From NCBI GenBank assembly GCA_020633075.1, contig JACKEI010000008.1, positions 1 through 64,000 of the forward strand: a stretch of DNA of 64,000 nucleotides, written 5' to 3'. Made by a program: the position numbers and the translations under genes. The DNA is from Sandaracinaceae bacterium (GTDB lineage: Bacteria; Myxococcota_A; Polyangia; Polyangiales; Houyiibacteriaceae). Below, piece after piece: positions 44,523-53,509 of this stretch (positions are counted from its first letter, which is position 1; each line of letters begins with the position of its first letter). The notes under the pieces are model-generated. The model ran no database searches, was not told where the DNA came from, and was given only the letters and a program-made list of their open reading frames with translations.

Positions 44523-45572
44523 TCAGCGCGCCGCGGCGGGCGGACGCTGCGGGCTGTAGGCGCAGCACCCTGGGGCGCACTGCGCGGGAAGCGCGGGACC
44601 GGCACCCACGAAGCGCGGGGCAGCGACCCGGCCCAGGCCCTCTTCCACGAGCTCGCGCAGCGCGGCGACGAAGCTCGGGTGCGTGCCCACGGTGCCGGCC
44701 CGCACGAAGCGCAGCCCCAGGGCCTCTGCCTTGACGCGCGCCTCCTCGTCCAGATCCCAGAGCACCTCGACGTGGTCCGACAGGAAGCCGATGGGAACCA
44801 CCACGACCGGACCCACGCCACGCGCCGCGAGGACCTCGAGGTGGTCGCAGACGTCGGGCTCCAACCAGGGCACCTGGGGCGGCCCGGAGCGGCTCTGGTA
44901 GACCACCTCGTGCGAGGCCACCCCGACCGCCTCCGCGACGAACGCCGCCGCCTCCTGCAGCTGGGCTTCGTAGGCGCACGTGGCGGCCATGGCCGTCGGG
45001 ATGCTGTGAGCCGTGAAGAGAACATGTGCCTGGGCGCGTTGCTCGGCGTCCAGGGTGGAAAGGGCCTCGCGCGTACGCTCCACCACCGCGCCCAGGAAGC
45101 CCGGGTGGTTGTAGAAGGGGCGCACCTTCTCTACGCGAGGAGCGTGGGCGCCGACCTCGGCGCGCGCGGCCGCGATGTTCTCCTGGTACTGCCGGCAACC
45201 GCTGTAGCTGCTGAAGGCGCTCGTGAAGATGGCCAGCGCCCGTCGGACGCCGTCACGTTCCATGCTGCGCAGCGTGTCCGGCAAGAGCGGGTGCCAGTTG
45301 CGGTTGCCCCAGTAGATGGGCAGCGTCACCCCGTGGGCGTTCAGCTCCGCGCGTAGCGCGGTGATGAGCTCACGGCAGTGATCGTTGATGGGGCTCTTCC
45401 CGCCAAAGTGCTGATAGTGCTCGGCCACGGCGAGCAAGCGCTCACGGGGCACGGGCTTGCCGCGCGTGACGTTCTCGAGGAAGGGCATGACGTCTTCGGG
45501 CCCCTCGGGTCCGCCGAAGGAGACGAGGAGGATGGCGTCGAAGGGCATGGTGTCGGGGGCGTCAGTGGGCAT
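44523..45572 (-). CDS. hemH: Ferrochelatase
   Basis: It inserts ferrous iron into protoporphyrin (or coproporphyrin in some lineages), completing the haem ring. The 349-residue protein starts near DAILLVSFGGPEG and has the SAFSSYSGCRQYQEN segment, the catalytic His in FTAHSIP, and PIGFLSDHVEVLWDLDEEA. Three cysteines near the C-terminus (CAPGCC) could belong to a 2Fe-2S site as known for several bacterial ferrochelatases. The ATG at 45572 overlaps the holB end; ATG 45548 (MPFDAILL) is the alternative. It is third in the tetR-holB-hemH operon. Confidence 0.93.
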   Translation of the reverse strand: MPTDAPDTMPFDAILLVSFGGPEGPEDVMPFLENVTRGKPVPRERLLAVAEHYQHFGGKSPINDHCRELITALRAELNAHGVTLPIYWGNRNWHPLLPDTLRSMERDGVRRALAIFTSAFSSYSGCRQYQENIAAARAEVGAHAPRVEKVRPFYNHPGFLGAVVERTREALSTLDAEQRAQAHVLFTAHSIPTAMAATCAYEAQLQEAAAFVAEAVGVASHEVVYQSRSGPPQVPWLEPDVCDHLEVLAARGVGPVVVVPIGFLSDHVEVLWDLDEEARVKAEALGLRFVRAGTVGTHPSFVAALRELVEEGLGRVAAPRFVGAGPALPAQCAPGCCAYSPQRPPAAAR

Positions 45573-46581
45573 GGCGAAGCTCGTACACCAGCGCGTCCAT
45601 GGTGACGCGAGGGTTGGCGTTGCGGTCGAGTCCCTCGAAGACCGAGGTGATGGCCGCGACGCGAGCCGCCGCCTTGCGCGCGCCGAGCGTCCTTCCGCGG
45701 GCCTCGATCTCCTCGGCCACGTGCCGGAAGGCGAGCTCCTCGCGACGGGCTCCGAGGGCGCTGGCGGCCAGGTCACGGTAGAAGGCCACGAGCGTGTCGA
45801 GCCCCAGCTGCACGTCCGGCTCCGCCGCGAGCGCTGCGGCCGCGTCCACGTAGTCCCCCACGCGCGCGCCGCGCGTCACGTCGTCCACCTGGAACGCGAG
45901 CTGCAGCAGACGCTCGGCGACCCCCTCCTCCGTGAGGCGCAGCGCGCGCTCCGCGCTACCACCGGCCAACGCGATGGCTGGGCCACGCAGCGACTCGGCC
46001 ACGTCGTGCTTTGCGAGGATGGCGTCCAGCTCCTCGTAGGGGAGCGGATAGAAGCGCACGCGCTGACAACGGGAGCGAATGGTGGAGAGCAGCTTGTCGG
46101 GGCGCTCCGCCAGCAGGATGAAGTGCACTGCCGGGCGCGGCTCCTCCAGAGTCTTGAGCAGCGCGTTGGCAGCCCCCGGGTGGGTCTCGGGGAACGACAC
46201 ATCCGCGCGCGGAAAGATGAAGAAGGTGGCCTGGGCTTCGAAGGGCGCGTACTGGGCCAGCGGCAGGATCTCTTCGCGCAGGTAGGCCACCTGGACGTTG
46301 CCCTTGCCCTCGTCGCGAGGCTCGAAGACACGCACGTCGGGGTGGTTCCCGCTGGCCACGCGCTCCATCGTGGCAGGCCCCGCCCCCAGCCGCGTGAGCT
46401 GTGACTTGGCCAGGGCCAGCGCCGCCAGCTGCTTGCCGACCCCCGCCGGTCCCTCGAAGAGATACGAAGACGCCACGCGGCCGTGGTCCAACGCGGAGGT
46501 CAGCACCGAGAGGGCGTGAGGCTGGGCGTGGATGCCCGCGAAGTAGCCATGGGCCCCGCCGGGCGCCGGCGTGCCGCTCAT
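45562..46581 (-). CDS. holB: DNA polymerase III delta-prime subunit (clamp loader)
   Basis: The 339-residue clamp-loader subunit has a degenerate Walker A (GPAGVGKQ), NHPDVRVFEP, HPGAANALLKTLEEP, and the sensor-1-type STIRSRCQRVRFYPL segment containing the SRC motif. Residues between the Walker region and NHPD normally carry a four-Cys zinc module; here that stretch has no cysteine at all. The ATG overlaps the stop of the TetR gene (ATGA), so the three genes are one transcription unit. Confidence 0.92.
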   Translation of the reverse strand: MSGTPAPGGAHGYFAGIHAQPHALSVLTSALDHGRVASSYLFEGPAGVGKQLAALALAKSQLTRLGAGPATMERVASGNHPDVRVFEPRDEGKGNVQVAYLREEILPLAQYAPFEAQATFFIFPRADVSFPETHPGAANALLKTLEEPRPAVHFILLAERPDKLLSTIRSRCQRVRFYPLPYEELDAILAKHDVAESLRGPAIALAGGSAERALRLTEEGVAERLLQLAFQVDDVTRGARVGDYVDAAAALAAEPDVQLGLDTLVAFYRDLAASALGARREELAFRHVAEEIEARGRTLGARKAAARVAAITSVFEGLDRNANPRVTMDALVYELRHAH

Positions 46582-47186
46582 GCGGGGGGCCTCGCGACGC
46601 CGAACAAGGCGAGGCCCAGCGACTCCACGGCCCGCACCACGTCCGCGGCCTCCAGCACGTCCGGCTCCACGAAGGCCTGCATGACCAGGCCGTCCAACAG
46701 CCCGATGACGATGCGCGGGAGGATCTCCATGGGGATGGCCGGCTTGATGCCCATGCGGCTGAGCTCGGTGTTGAGGTACACGTAGATCTGCTCTGCGGCC
46801 AAGCGGTAGTAGTCCGCCAAGTGCGGGCGCAGGTTGTCGTCGTACAGGCTCTGGGCCAGCAGGTCGGCGACCACCAGGGCCTCGTCCGTGCGCTCGGCGC
46901 GCGCCTTCCACAGCTCTTCCAAGCTGTTGTGCAGCGACTGCAGCGGGTCGCCCCCCGAGCTCCAGGCCTCGATGGTGCGCTGCTGCACGGCGTCCGTGGC
47001 GGTGGTGAGGACCACCTCGATGAGGGACTCCTTGGTAGGGAAGTGGTAGTGAACCGCTCCTTTGCTCATGCCCGCTTCGCGCGCGATGTCCATGAGGCTG
47101 GTGCGCGCGTAGCCCTGCCGCGCCAACACCCGAATGGCCGCTTGCACGATCTGAGACGAGCTCACAGCCGACTTCTTGTACCGCAT
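46578..47186 (-). CDS. TetR/AcrR family transcriptional regulator
   Basis: The 202-residue repressor has an N-terminal helix-turn-helix (IVQAAIRVLARQGYARTSLM, then DIAREAGMSKGAVHYHFPTK) and a ligand-binding helical domain. The start MRYKKSAVSSSQ is chosen because the longer frame upstream lacks family similarity. It is divergent from metG (118 bases between starts) and heads the holB-hemH operon, so it may regulate itself and one or both transcripts. The ligand is unknown. Confidence 0.9.
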   Translation of the reverse strand: MRYKKSAVSSSQIVQAAIRVLARQGYARTSLMDIAREAGMSKGAVHYHFPTKESLIEVVLTTATDAVQQRTIEAWSSGGDPLQSLHNSLEELWKARAERTDEALVVADLLAQSLYDDNLRPHLADYYRLAAEQIYVYLNTELSRMGIKPAIPMEILPRIVIGLLDGLVMQAFVEPDVLEAADVVRAVESLGLALFGVARPPA

Positions 47187-47304
47187 GGCCCAAACCTGCC
47201 GCGCGAGCGGTGTCCACGTCAACCGAATCCACCCTGCGCGGAGCGGGGCGGTCGCCAAGCGGCAGAATTGCTGATAACAGCCCGGCTCATAGAGTGAGCC
47301 CACG

Positions 47305-49365
47305 ATGAAGCCCTTCTACGTCACCACCCCCATCTACTACGTCAACGACAAGCCCCACATCGGGCACGCCTACAGCACGGCGGCGGCGGACATGTTGGCG
47401 CGCTACCACCGCCTACGCGGTCAGCCCACGCGCTTCCTGACGGGGCTGGACGAGCACGGGCTCAAGATCGAGCGGCGCGCCCAGGAGCTCGGACAGGAGC
47501 CGCAGGCCTTCGTGGACTCGATGGTGCCCCCCTTCGAGGAGGCCTGGCAGCAGCTGGACATCACGCACGACGACTTCATCCGCACCACGTCGGCGCGCCA
47601 CAAAGAAGCCGTGCAGCGGCTGTGGAAGATGCTGGAGGCCAAGGGCGACATCTACCTGGCCGACTACGAGGACTGGTACTGCGTCGGGTGCGAGAGCTTC
47701 AAGACCGAGAAAGAGCTGCTGCCCGGGAACCTGTGCCCGGACCACAAGAAGCCGGTCGAGAAGATCAAGGAGCAGAGCTACTTCTTCAGGCTCAGCGCCT
47801 ACGCGGAGCCTCTGCTGCGCTACTTCGACGCACACCCGGACTTCGTGAAGCCCGAGGGGCGCTTCAACGAGGTGAAGAGCTTCGTGCGGGCGGGCCTGCG
47901 TGACCTGAGCGTGTCGCGCTCGAGCTTCTCCTGGGGCATTCCCGTCCCGGAGCAGCCGGAGCACGTGATGTACGTCTGGCTGGACGCGCTCACGAACTAC
48001 ATCTCGGCGCTGGGCGGCCCCGCCGAGCCCGGGGTCGCACCGCTCTACGATCAGTTCTGGGGCGAGGACGCCAACGTCATCCACATCGTGGGCAAGGACA
48101 TCCTGCGCTTCCACACGATCTACTGGCCCGCGTTTCTCATGAGCGCGGGCATCCGCCTGCCCTCGCAGGTCTGGGCGCACGGCTGGCTCACCGTCAACGG
48201 CGAGAAGATGAGCAAGGGGCTGGGCAATTTCCTGCCGCCCGCGCCGCTGGTGGAGGCGTTCGGCGCCGACGTGCTGCGCTACTACTTCCTGCGCGAGGTG
48301 AGCTTCGGGCAGGACGGGGACTTCAACCACAAGAACCTGATCGCCCGCTACAACAACGAGCTGGGCAACGGCCTCGGCAACCTGCTCAACCGCATCCTCC
48401 CGTTCTTGAAGAAGTTCGACGGCAAGGTCCCCGACGTGGGCCCGCTGGAGGGCGCCGACGCGGCGCTGGCGAGCCTGGCCGAGGGGCTGGCCGCGCAGGT
48501 GCGCGACAACCTCGACGCCGTGCAGCTGAACCGCGCCCTCGACGCCATCAAGGAGCTGATCGACGCGGCGAACAAGTACGTCAACGACGAGGAGCCGTGG
48601 AACCTCAGCAAGAGCGACGAGACCCTGGGGCGGCTGGCGCAGGTGGCCTACGTGACCCTCGAGTGCGTGCGCTTCCTGTCCGTGATGCTGGCGCCCGTGA
48701 TGCCCAACAAGGCCAACGAGCTGCGCGCGCAGCTGGGCCTCGGCGCCCTCGAGCCGCAGGTGGGCGTGGACGCGTGGCCCAGCCGCTTTGGTGAGCTGCC
48801 CGCAGGGACCGCCGTGGTCGCGGGCAAGCCCGTCTTCCCCAAGATCGACGCAAAGCAGGAGGAAGCGCTGCTGGCGCGCCTGGTGCCTGTGCCCGAGGGC
48901 GTCGAGGGTGACGCCGAGAAGAGCTCCGGAGCAGACAAGAAGAGCGCGAAGAAGGCGCCCAAGGGGCAGGCCGATTCGGGCGGGGCAGGCGCGCCCTCGG
49001 GTGCCGACGCGGCGGAGGGCGGCGTGACGGACGGCCCGACGACCATCGAGTTCGACGACTTCGCGAAGGTGGACTTGCGGGTTGGCTTGGTGCTGACGGC
49101 CGAGAAGGTGCCCAAGAAGGACCGCTTGCTGCGCCTCGAGGTGGACCTGGGCGAGCCCGCGCCGCGCCAGATCGTCGCGGGCATCGCGGAGCACTTCACG
49201 CCGGAGCAGATGGTCGGCCGGCGCGTGGTGGTGGTCGCCAACCTGGCTCCTCGCAAGCTGGCCGGCCTCGTGTCGCAGGGCATGGTGCTGGCGACCAACA
49301 CGCCCACCGGGCTGCAGCTCCTCGCGGCCAGCGACGACGTCCCGCCGGGCACGCCGGCCAAGTAG
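47305..49365 (+). CDS. metG: Methionyl-tRNA synthetase
   Basis: This essential enzyme charges initiator and elongator tRNA-Met. The 686-residue protein has the HIGH-equivalent motif in NDKPHIGHAYS, a zinc-knuckle segment with CVGC and CPDH, KMSKGLGN, and an anticodon-binding helical domain. After a Lys/Ala/Gly-rich linker (about residues 535-575) a C-terminal EMAP/Trbp111-type tRNA-binding OB domain follows (FAKVDLRVGLVLTAEKVPK). The start is the first codon of the homologous region. Confidence 0.97.
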   Translation: MKPFYVTTPIYYVNDKPHIGHAYSTAAADMLARYHRLRGQPTRFLTGLDEHGLKIERRAQELGQEPQAFVDSMVPPFEEAWQQLDITHDDFIRTTSARHKEAVQRLWKMLEAKGDIYLADYEDWYCVGCESFKTEKELLPGNLCPDHKKPVEKIKEQSYFFRLSAYAEPLLRYFDAHPDFVKPEGRFNEVKSFVRAGLRDLSVSRSSFSWGIPVPEQPEHVMYVWLDALTNYISALGGPAEPGVAPLYDQFWGEDANVIHIVGKDILRFHTIYWPAFLMSAGIRLPSQVWAHGWLTVNGEKMSKGLGNFLPPAPLVEAFGADVLRYYFLREVSFGQDGDFNHKNLIARYNNELGNGLGNLLNRILPFLKKFDGKVPDVGPLEGADAALASLAEGLAAQVRDNLDAVQLNRALDAIKELIDAANKYVNDEEPWNLSKSDETLGRLAQVAYVTLECVRFLSVMLAPVMPNKANELRAQLGLGALEPQVGVDAWPSRFGELPAGTAVVAGKPVFPKIDAKQEEALLARLVPVPEGVEGDAEKSSGADKKSAKKAPKGQADSGGAGAPSGADAAEGGVTDGPTTIEFDDFAKVDLRVGLVLTAEKVPKKDRLLRLEVDLGEPAPRQIVAGIAEHFTPEQMVGRRVVVVANLAPRKLAGLVSQGMVLATNTPTGLQLLAASDDVPPGTPAK

Positions 49366-49378
49366 AGCGCGACACGAC

Positions 49379-49398
49379 AAGCGCGGGCGCTTCTTCTT
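49379..49398 (+). terminator. Probable intrinsic terminator after metG
   Basis: AAGCG/CGCTT around CGGG forms a small hairpin (49379-49392) followed by CTTCTT. It lies 14 bases after the metG stop in the 77-base gap before the converging ptsI gene. The pyrimidine tail is T-rich but not a pure T-run. Confidence 0.45.
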
Positions 49399-49442
49399 GA
49401 CGCACATCCAGTCCGCGCTGGGGCAGTCGACACCACACCCCC

Positions 49443-51254
49443 TCAGCCGAGAGTTGGCGCGTAGCCCTGCTCCGCCCACAGGTCACCAAGGCTCGCCCGC
49501 AGCTCGCTGACCACCAGCTTCTCGATCTCGTCGGCGTCGGCGAGCGCGAGCGCGGCGCGGGCCACCTGCTGTACCGACGAGTGCGCCAAGCGGCGCACGA
49601 TGGCCGCCGCGACGGGCAGCGCGGGCGGGGGCATGGACAAGTGACGCACCCCGAGACCCAGCAGCAGGGGGAGCGCGATGGGGTCCGCCGCCGCGTCACC
49701 GCACACCCGGACGTCCTTGTCCGCAGCGCGCGCTTGCTGGACCACGTGGTGCACGGCGCGCAAGAGGACGGGCTCGAACGGCCGCGCCCAGCGCGACGAG
49801 AGCGGGTCGGCGCGGTCCACGGCCAGGCTGTACTGCAGGAGGTCGTTGGTGCCGATGGCCACGAAGTCCACGTGCGGGAGGAGCGCGTCCACCATCACCA
49901 CGGCCGCGGGCACCTCGATCATGGCGCCGACGCGCAGGGCGGGCAGCGTGACGCCTGCAGCGCGCAGCCCCGCGCGCTCGTCCGAGAGGAGCGCCAGCGC
50001 GCGCAGGAGCTCGCTGCGGCTGGTCACCATGGGGAACAACAGCTCCACCGGTACGTCCGGCACGTCGGCGCTGGCCCGGAGCACGGCGCGCAGCTGACGC
50101 TCGAGCAGCCCCCCCGACTGGAGCGCCAAGCGCAGGCCACGCGGAGCGAGCGCCGGGTTGGCGGCGCGGGGCGCAGAGCGCAGAGCGGCGGGCGCCGAGG
50201 GGCCACTCGGGAGCGCGCGCGCGAGCTCCTCGACGCCGAGGTCGAAGGTGCGAAAGGTCACGGCGTGCGGCGCCACGTCGCGCAGCAGCTGCGCGTACGT
50301 CCGTGCCTGGCTGTCCTCCGTCAGTGACCCAGGGCTCGACAGAAAGAGGTACTCGGTCCGGAAGAGCCCGACCCCCTGGGCGCCACGCGCGAGCAGACCG
50401 CGGCCCTCCGAGGGCAGCTCGATGTTCGCGCGGAGCTCGATGGACACCTGGTCGGCCGTGCGCAGAGGCTCGCGAGCGCGCTCGACGAGGCCACGCACGA
50501 AGGTCTCGAAGCGGTTGGCGCGCGCCCGGGCGCGCGACTGCTCCTCGGCGCTGGGGCGGACGTGGCAAGCGCCCGCGAAGCCGTCCACCTCCACGAGCGC
50601 ACCGCTCTCGATGGTGGTCAGGGCGTCGCGCACCCCCACCACGGCGGGGATGCCGAGGGCGCGCGCCAGCAGCGCGGTGTGACTCGTCGCGCTGCCATGC
50701 GTCGCCACCAGTCCCACGACGCCACGCTCACGGAGACGCACGGCGTCGCGCGGGGGTAGATCGCGCACGACGAGCACCACGCCCGCCGGGGGCTCTGTGG
50801 CTGGCCCGTGACCCGCCAGCGCGTCCAGCAGGTGCCCGGCGACTTGCTCCACGTCATGCGCGAGCTCGCGCAGGTGCGGGCCTCCGTTGCCTTCGAGCGA
50901 GCGCGCGAAGCCCTGCATGACGCGCACCACGGCGCTCTCGGCGCTCGCCAGCTCTTCCTCGATGAGCTGCTCGATGTGCGCGCGCACGGTGGTGTCGCAG
51001 GTGAGCTGGCGGTGGGCCTCGAGGATGTCGCGCAGCGGCCCGTTGGGCAGATCCGAGGCCATGGCAAGCGCCTCGACCAGCTCCGCGTGGGCCCGGTCGG
51101 CCGCAGCGCGCAGGCGCGCGAGCTCGTGCGGGACCTGCTCACGCGTGACGCGGCGCTGCCCCACCGGCGCGCCACGCGCGTCGATGACCCACGCAGGCCC
51201 GATGGCGACTCCGACCGACACCGCCACCCCGGCGAGCGTGAAGCTGGAGGTCAT
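49443..51254 (-). CDS. ptsI: PTS enzyme I (phosphoenolpyruvate-protein phosphotransferase)
   Basis: It autophosphorylates with PEP and passes the phosphate to HPr. The 603-residue protein has the phospho-histidine site in GSATSHTALLARALGIPAVV, the PEP-binding barrel (LFRTEYLFL, RTFDLGVEEL, NPALAPRGLRL), IGTNDLLQYSLAVDRAD, and the active-site Cys in VRVCGD. Several usually invariant positions differ: GG(R/M)TSH is GSATSH, and EMAGD after the Cys is DAAAD. It follows ptsH by seven bases. No EIIB/EIIC partner is in the window. Confidence 0.93.
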   Translation of the reverse strand: MTSSFTLAGVAVSVGVAIGPAWVIDARGAPVGQRRVTREQVPHELARLRAAADRAHAELVEALAMASDLPNGPLRDILEAHRQLTCDTTVRAHIEQLIEEELASAESAVVRVMQGFARSLEGNGGPHLRELAHDVEQVAGHLLDALAGHGPATEPPAGVVLVVRDLPPRDAVRLRERGVVGLVATHGSATSHTALLARALGIPAVVGVRDALTTIESGALVEVDGFAGACHVRPSAEEQSRARARANRFETFVRGLVERAREPLRTADQVSIELRANIELPSEGRGLLARGAQGVGLFRTEYLFLSSPGSLTEDSQARTYAQLLRDVAPHAVTFRTFDLGVEELARALPSGPSAPAALRSAPRAANPALAPRGLRLALQSGGLLERQLRAVLRASADVPDVPVELLFPMVTSRSELLRALALLSDERAGLRAAGVTLPALRVGAMIEVPAAVVMVDALLPHVDFVAIGTNDLLQYSLAVDRADPLSSRWARPFEPVLLRAVHHVVQQARAADKDVRVCGDAAADPIALPLLLGLGVRHLSMPPPALPVAAAIVRRLAHSSVQQVARAALALADADEIEKLVVSELRASLGDLWAEQGYAPTLG

Positions 51255-51261
51255 CGCGCGC

Positions 51262-51552
51262 TCACTCGGCTTCCCCGAAGCGCCCGGCCACCAGCTCCGC
51301 GATGGCCCGCACCGCCTCCTGGGCGTCCTCGCCCTCGGCCGTCACGGTGAGGGTGGAGCCGGGCGTCCCGCACAGCAGCAGCACCCCCATGATGCTCTTC
51401 GCGTCCACACGGTGGCCGTCCTTCTCGAGCTGCACCTGCGCTCGAAAGCGCACGGCGAGCGTCACCAGCTTGGACGCGGCACGCGCGTGGAGGCCAAGTC
51501 GGTTGACGATCACCACGTCCGCGCGCGCGGACTCGACCGAGGCTGCGATCAC
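51262..51552 (-). CDS. ptsH: Phosphocarrier protein HPr
   Basis: The 96-residue phosphocarrier has the His site in NRLGLHARAA and the regulatory Ser site in AKSIMGVLLL, the residue HPr kinase phosphorylates. Its GTG start overlaps the end of rapZ (GTGA). A short N-terminal extension (about nine residues) precedes the usual start. With hprK 1 kb away, both His and Ser phosphorylation are expected. Confidence 0.95.
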   Translation of the reverse strand: MIAASVESARADVVIVNRLGLHARAASKLVTLAVRFRAQVQLEKDGHRVDAKSIMGVLLLCGTPGSTLTVTAEGEDAQEAVRAIAELVAGRFGEAE

Positions 51553-52418
51553 GCCTTGACGCGCTCCACGTCGCGGTGCGCGACAGCCGTCTCACGTCCC
51601 AGGCTGCGCAGCTCCGCGGCCAGCGCCTCGGCGGTAGCGACCGAGCGATGACGTCCACCCGTGCAGCCGAGCGCGATCGTCAGGTAGCTCTTGCCCTCCT
51701 TCTCGTAGCGAGGCAGCGCGTTGAGCAGCAGCTGTCGGATGTCTGCGTAGAACTCCTGGGTCGCCGGCGCGTCGAGCACGAACTTCGCGACCACCGGGTC
51801 GAGCCCACTCTGAGGACGCAGCGCGGGCTCGAAGTAGGGGTTGGGGAGGTGTCGCAGGTCGAACACCAGGTCTGCGTCTGTCGGGATGCCGTACTTGAAG
51901 CCGAAGGAGACCACACGCGTGACCATGCGCGCGCCCAGGCTGCCGCGCTCGATGAACTCCACGATGACGCGCCGCAAGTCGTGGACGTTCAGGCGGGTGG
52001 TGTCCACGACGTGCGTGGCGCGCGCGCGGAGCTTGGCCAGGCGCGCGCGCTCGGTCTGGATGGCCTCCCAGAGCTCGCCGCCTGGAGCCAGCTTGTGTGG
52101 CCTGCGTGACTCGCTGAAGCGTCGCACCAGGATCTCGTCGGCGCAGTCCAGGAACAACACCTCCACCTGATGACCGCTGCTGGCGAGCGAGTCCAGCACG
52201 CCACTGACGCCCTCCAAGAGCCCGCCGGTGCGCACGTCGATGCCCAGCCCGACACCGCGCGCAACCGCGTCCGCCGAGAGGGTCTCGAGCAGCGCGGGCG
52301 CGAGGCTGGGCGGGAGGTTGTCCACACAGAAGAAGTCGAGGTCCTCCAGCACGCGCAAGGCGGTGCTGCGCCCCGCTCCGGAGAGCCCAGTTACCACGAC
52401 GACGTGCAAGCCCGACAC
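51549..52418 (-). CDS. rapZ: RNase adapter protein / nucleotide-binding protein RapZ
   Basis: The 289-residue P-loop protein (YvcJ/RapZ) starts VVVVTGLSGAGRSTALRVLE (P-loop GLSGAGRS). It then has a FFCVDNLPP segment and SFGFKYGIPTDADLVFDLR, and a C-terminal domain with GCTGGRHRSV. In E. coli it guides RNase E to a small RNA that controls amino-sugar synthesis; elsewhere it binds nucleotides or UDP-GlcNAc. It starts with GTG, is the first gene of the rapZ-ptsH-ptsI operon and is divergent from hprK (92 bases). Confidence 0.95.
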   Translation of the reverse strand: MSGLHVVVVTGLSGAGRSTALRVLEDLDFFCVDNLPPSLAPALLETLSADAVARGVGLGIDVRTGGLLEGVSGVLDSLASSGHQVEVLFLDCADEILVRRFSESRRPHKLAPGGELWEAIQTERARLAKLRARATHVVDTTRLNVHDLRRVIVEFIERGSLGARMVTRVVSFGFKYGIPTDADLVFDLRHLPNPYFEPALRPQSGLDPVVAKFVLDAPATQEFYADIRQLLLNALPRYEKEGKSYLTIALGCTGGRHRSVATAEALAAELRSLGRETAVAHRDVERVKA

Positions 52419-52510
52419 GGCACGAGTCTAGAGGGATTGCCCGCGGGCGGCTAGCGGCGCGGTGCGCCATGACCTTGCGCGCGACCGCCATCACGCCCTA
52501 GCCTCGCGCC

Positions 52511-53497
52511 ATGAGCGACCAAAAGCGCGCTGCGGAGAGCTCACCTCCTCCGAGGCAGACCACCACGCGCGAGCTCCTGGCCATCCCGCGAGTCGCGGCG
52601 GAAATCGCGCTCGTGGCGGGTGAGGCGGGCGTGGTGCGGCGCATCGCTCACCCACGCGTCCAGAAGGCGGGGCTCGTGCTGGCGGGGCATCGCCACGGGC
52701 TCGTACCCACCCGCGTACAGCTCTTGGGCGAGACCGAGATGACCTACCTCGAGGGCTTCGGGGAGGCCGACCGCAAGAAGCGGCTGGGCGCGCTCTTCGC
52801 CATGGGACCGTGCCTCATCGTCGTCACGCGCGGCGCAGCGCCATTCCCCGAGCTGCTCGCCGCCGCAGAGGCCACGGGCACGCCGCTCGCGGTGTCCCAG
52901 CCGCGCTCCACCGGCACCATCGCGCTGCTGCACCACGCACTCGACGAGCTGCTCGCGCCGCGGGAGTCCGTGCACGGCGTGCTGGTCCAGGTCCACGGGG
53001 TGGGCTTGCTGCTCACGGGGCCGAGCGGCATCGGCAAGAGCGAGACCGCGCTGGCGCTGGTGGAGCGAGGCCACCGCTTGGTCGCCGACGACAACGTGCT
53101 GCTCACCAGGACGCCCACCAACGAGATCGTCGGGGCACCGCCGCCACGGCTGCGCTACCACATCGAGCTGCGGGGCATCGGCATCGTGAACGTCCGCGAC
53201 CTCTTCGGAGCGACCGCCGTGCGCGACCAGGCCCCGGTCGAGCTCGTGGTGGAGCTGTGCCCTTGGGACGAGGCCGATCACTTCGAGCGGCTGGGGCTGG
53301 ACGACCTGCGACGCCCCCTGCTGGGCGTGGAGCTCTCGCTCGTGCGCATCCCCGTGCGGCCCGGACGCAACATGGCGGTCATCCTCGAGGTCGCGGCGCG
53401 CAATCAGCTGCTCAAGCGCGCCGGGCGCCACGCCGCGCGCAACTTCGTGCGCTCCCTGCATCGTGACGCGGGCATCGAAGATCCGCGCGACGAATAG
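52511..53497 (+). CDS. hprK: HPr kinase/phosphorylase
   Basis: It phosphorylates HPr on its regulatory serine and reverses the reaction with phosphate. The 328-residue protein has the N-terminal HprK domain, then the P-loop GPSGIGKSETALALVERG and RLVADDNV. The signature stretch LRGIGIVNVRDLFG follows, and the C-terminal NMAVILEVAARNQLLK closes the catalytic domain. It is divergent from rapZ-ptsH-ptsI and is followed by ptsN after 12 bases. Confidence 0.95.
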   Translation: MSDQKRAAESSPPPRQTTTRELLAIPRVAAEIALVAGEAGVVRRIAHPRVQKAGLVLAGHRHGLVPTRVQLLGETEMTYLEGFGEADRKKRLGALFAMGPCLIVVTRGAAPFPELLAAAEATGTPLAVSQPRSTGTIALLHHALDELLAPRESVHGVLVQVHGVGLLLTGPSGIGKSETALALVERGHRLVADDNVLLTRTPTNEIVGAPPPRLRYHIELRGIGIVNVRDLFGATAVRDQAPVELVVELCPWDEADHFERLGLDDLRRPLLGVELSLVRIPVRPGRNMAVILEVAARNQLLKRAGRHAARNFVRSLHRDAGIEDPRDE

Positions 53498-53509
53498 CGG
53501 GCACGTTGC

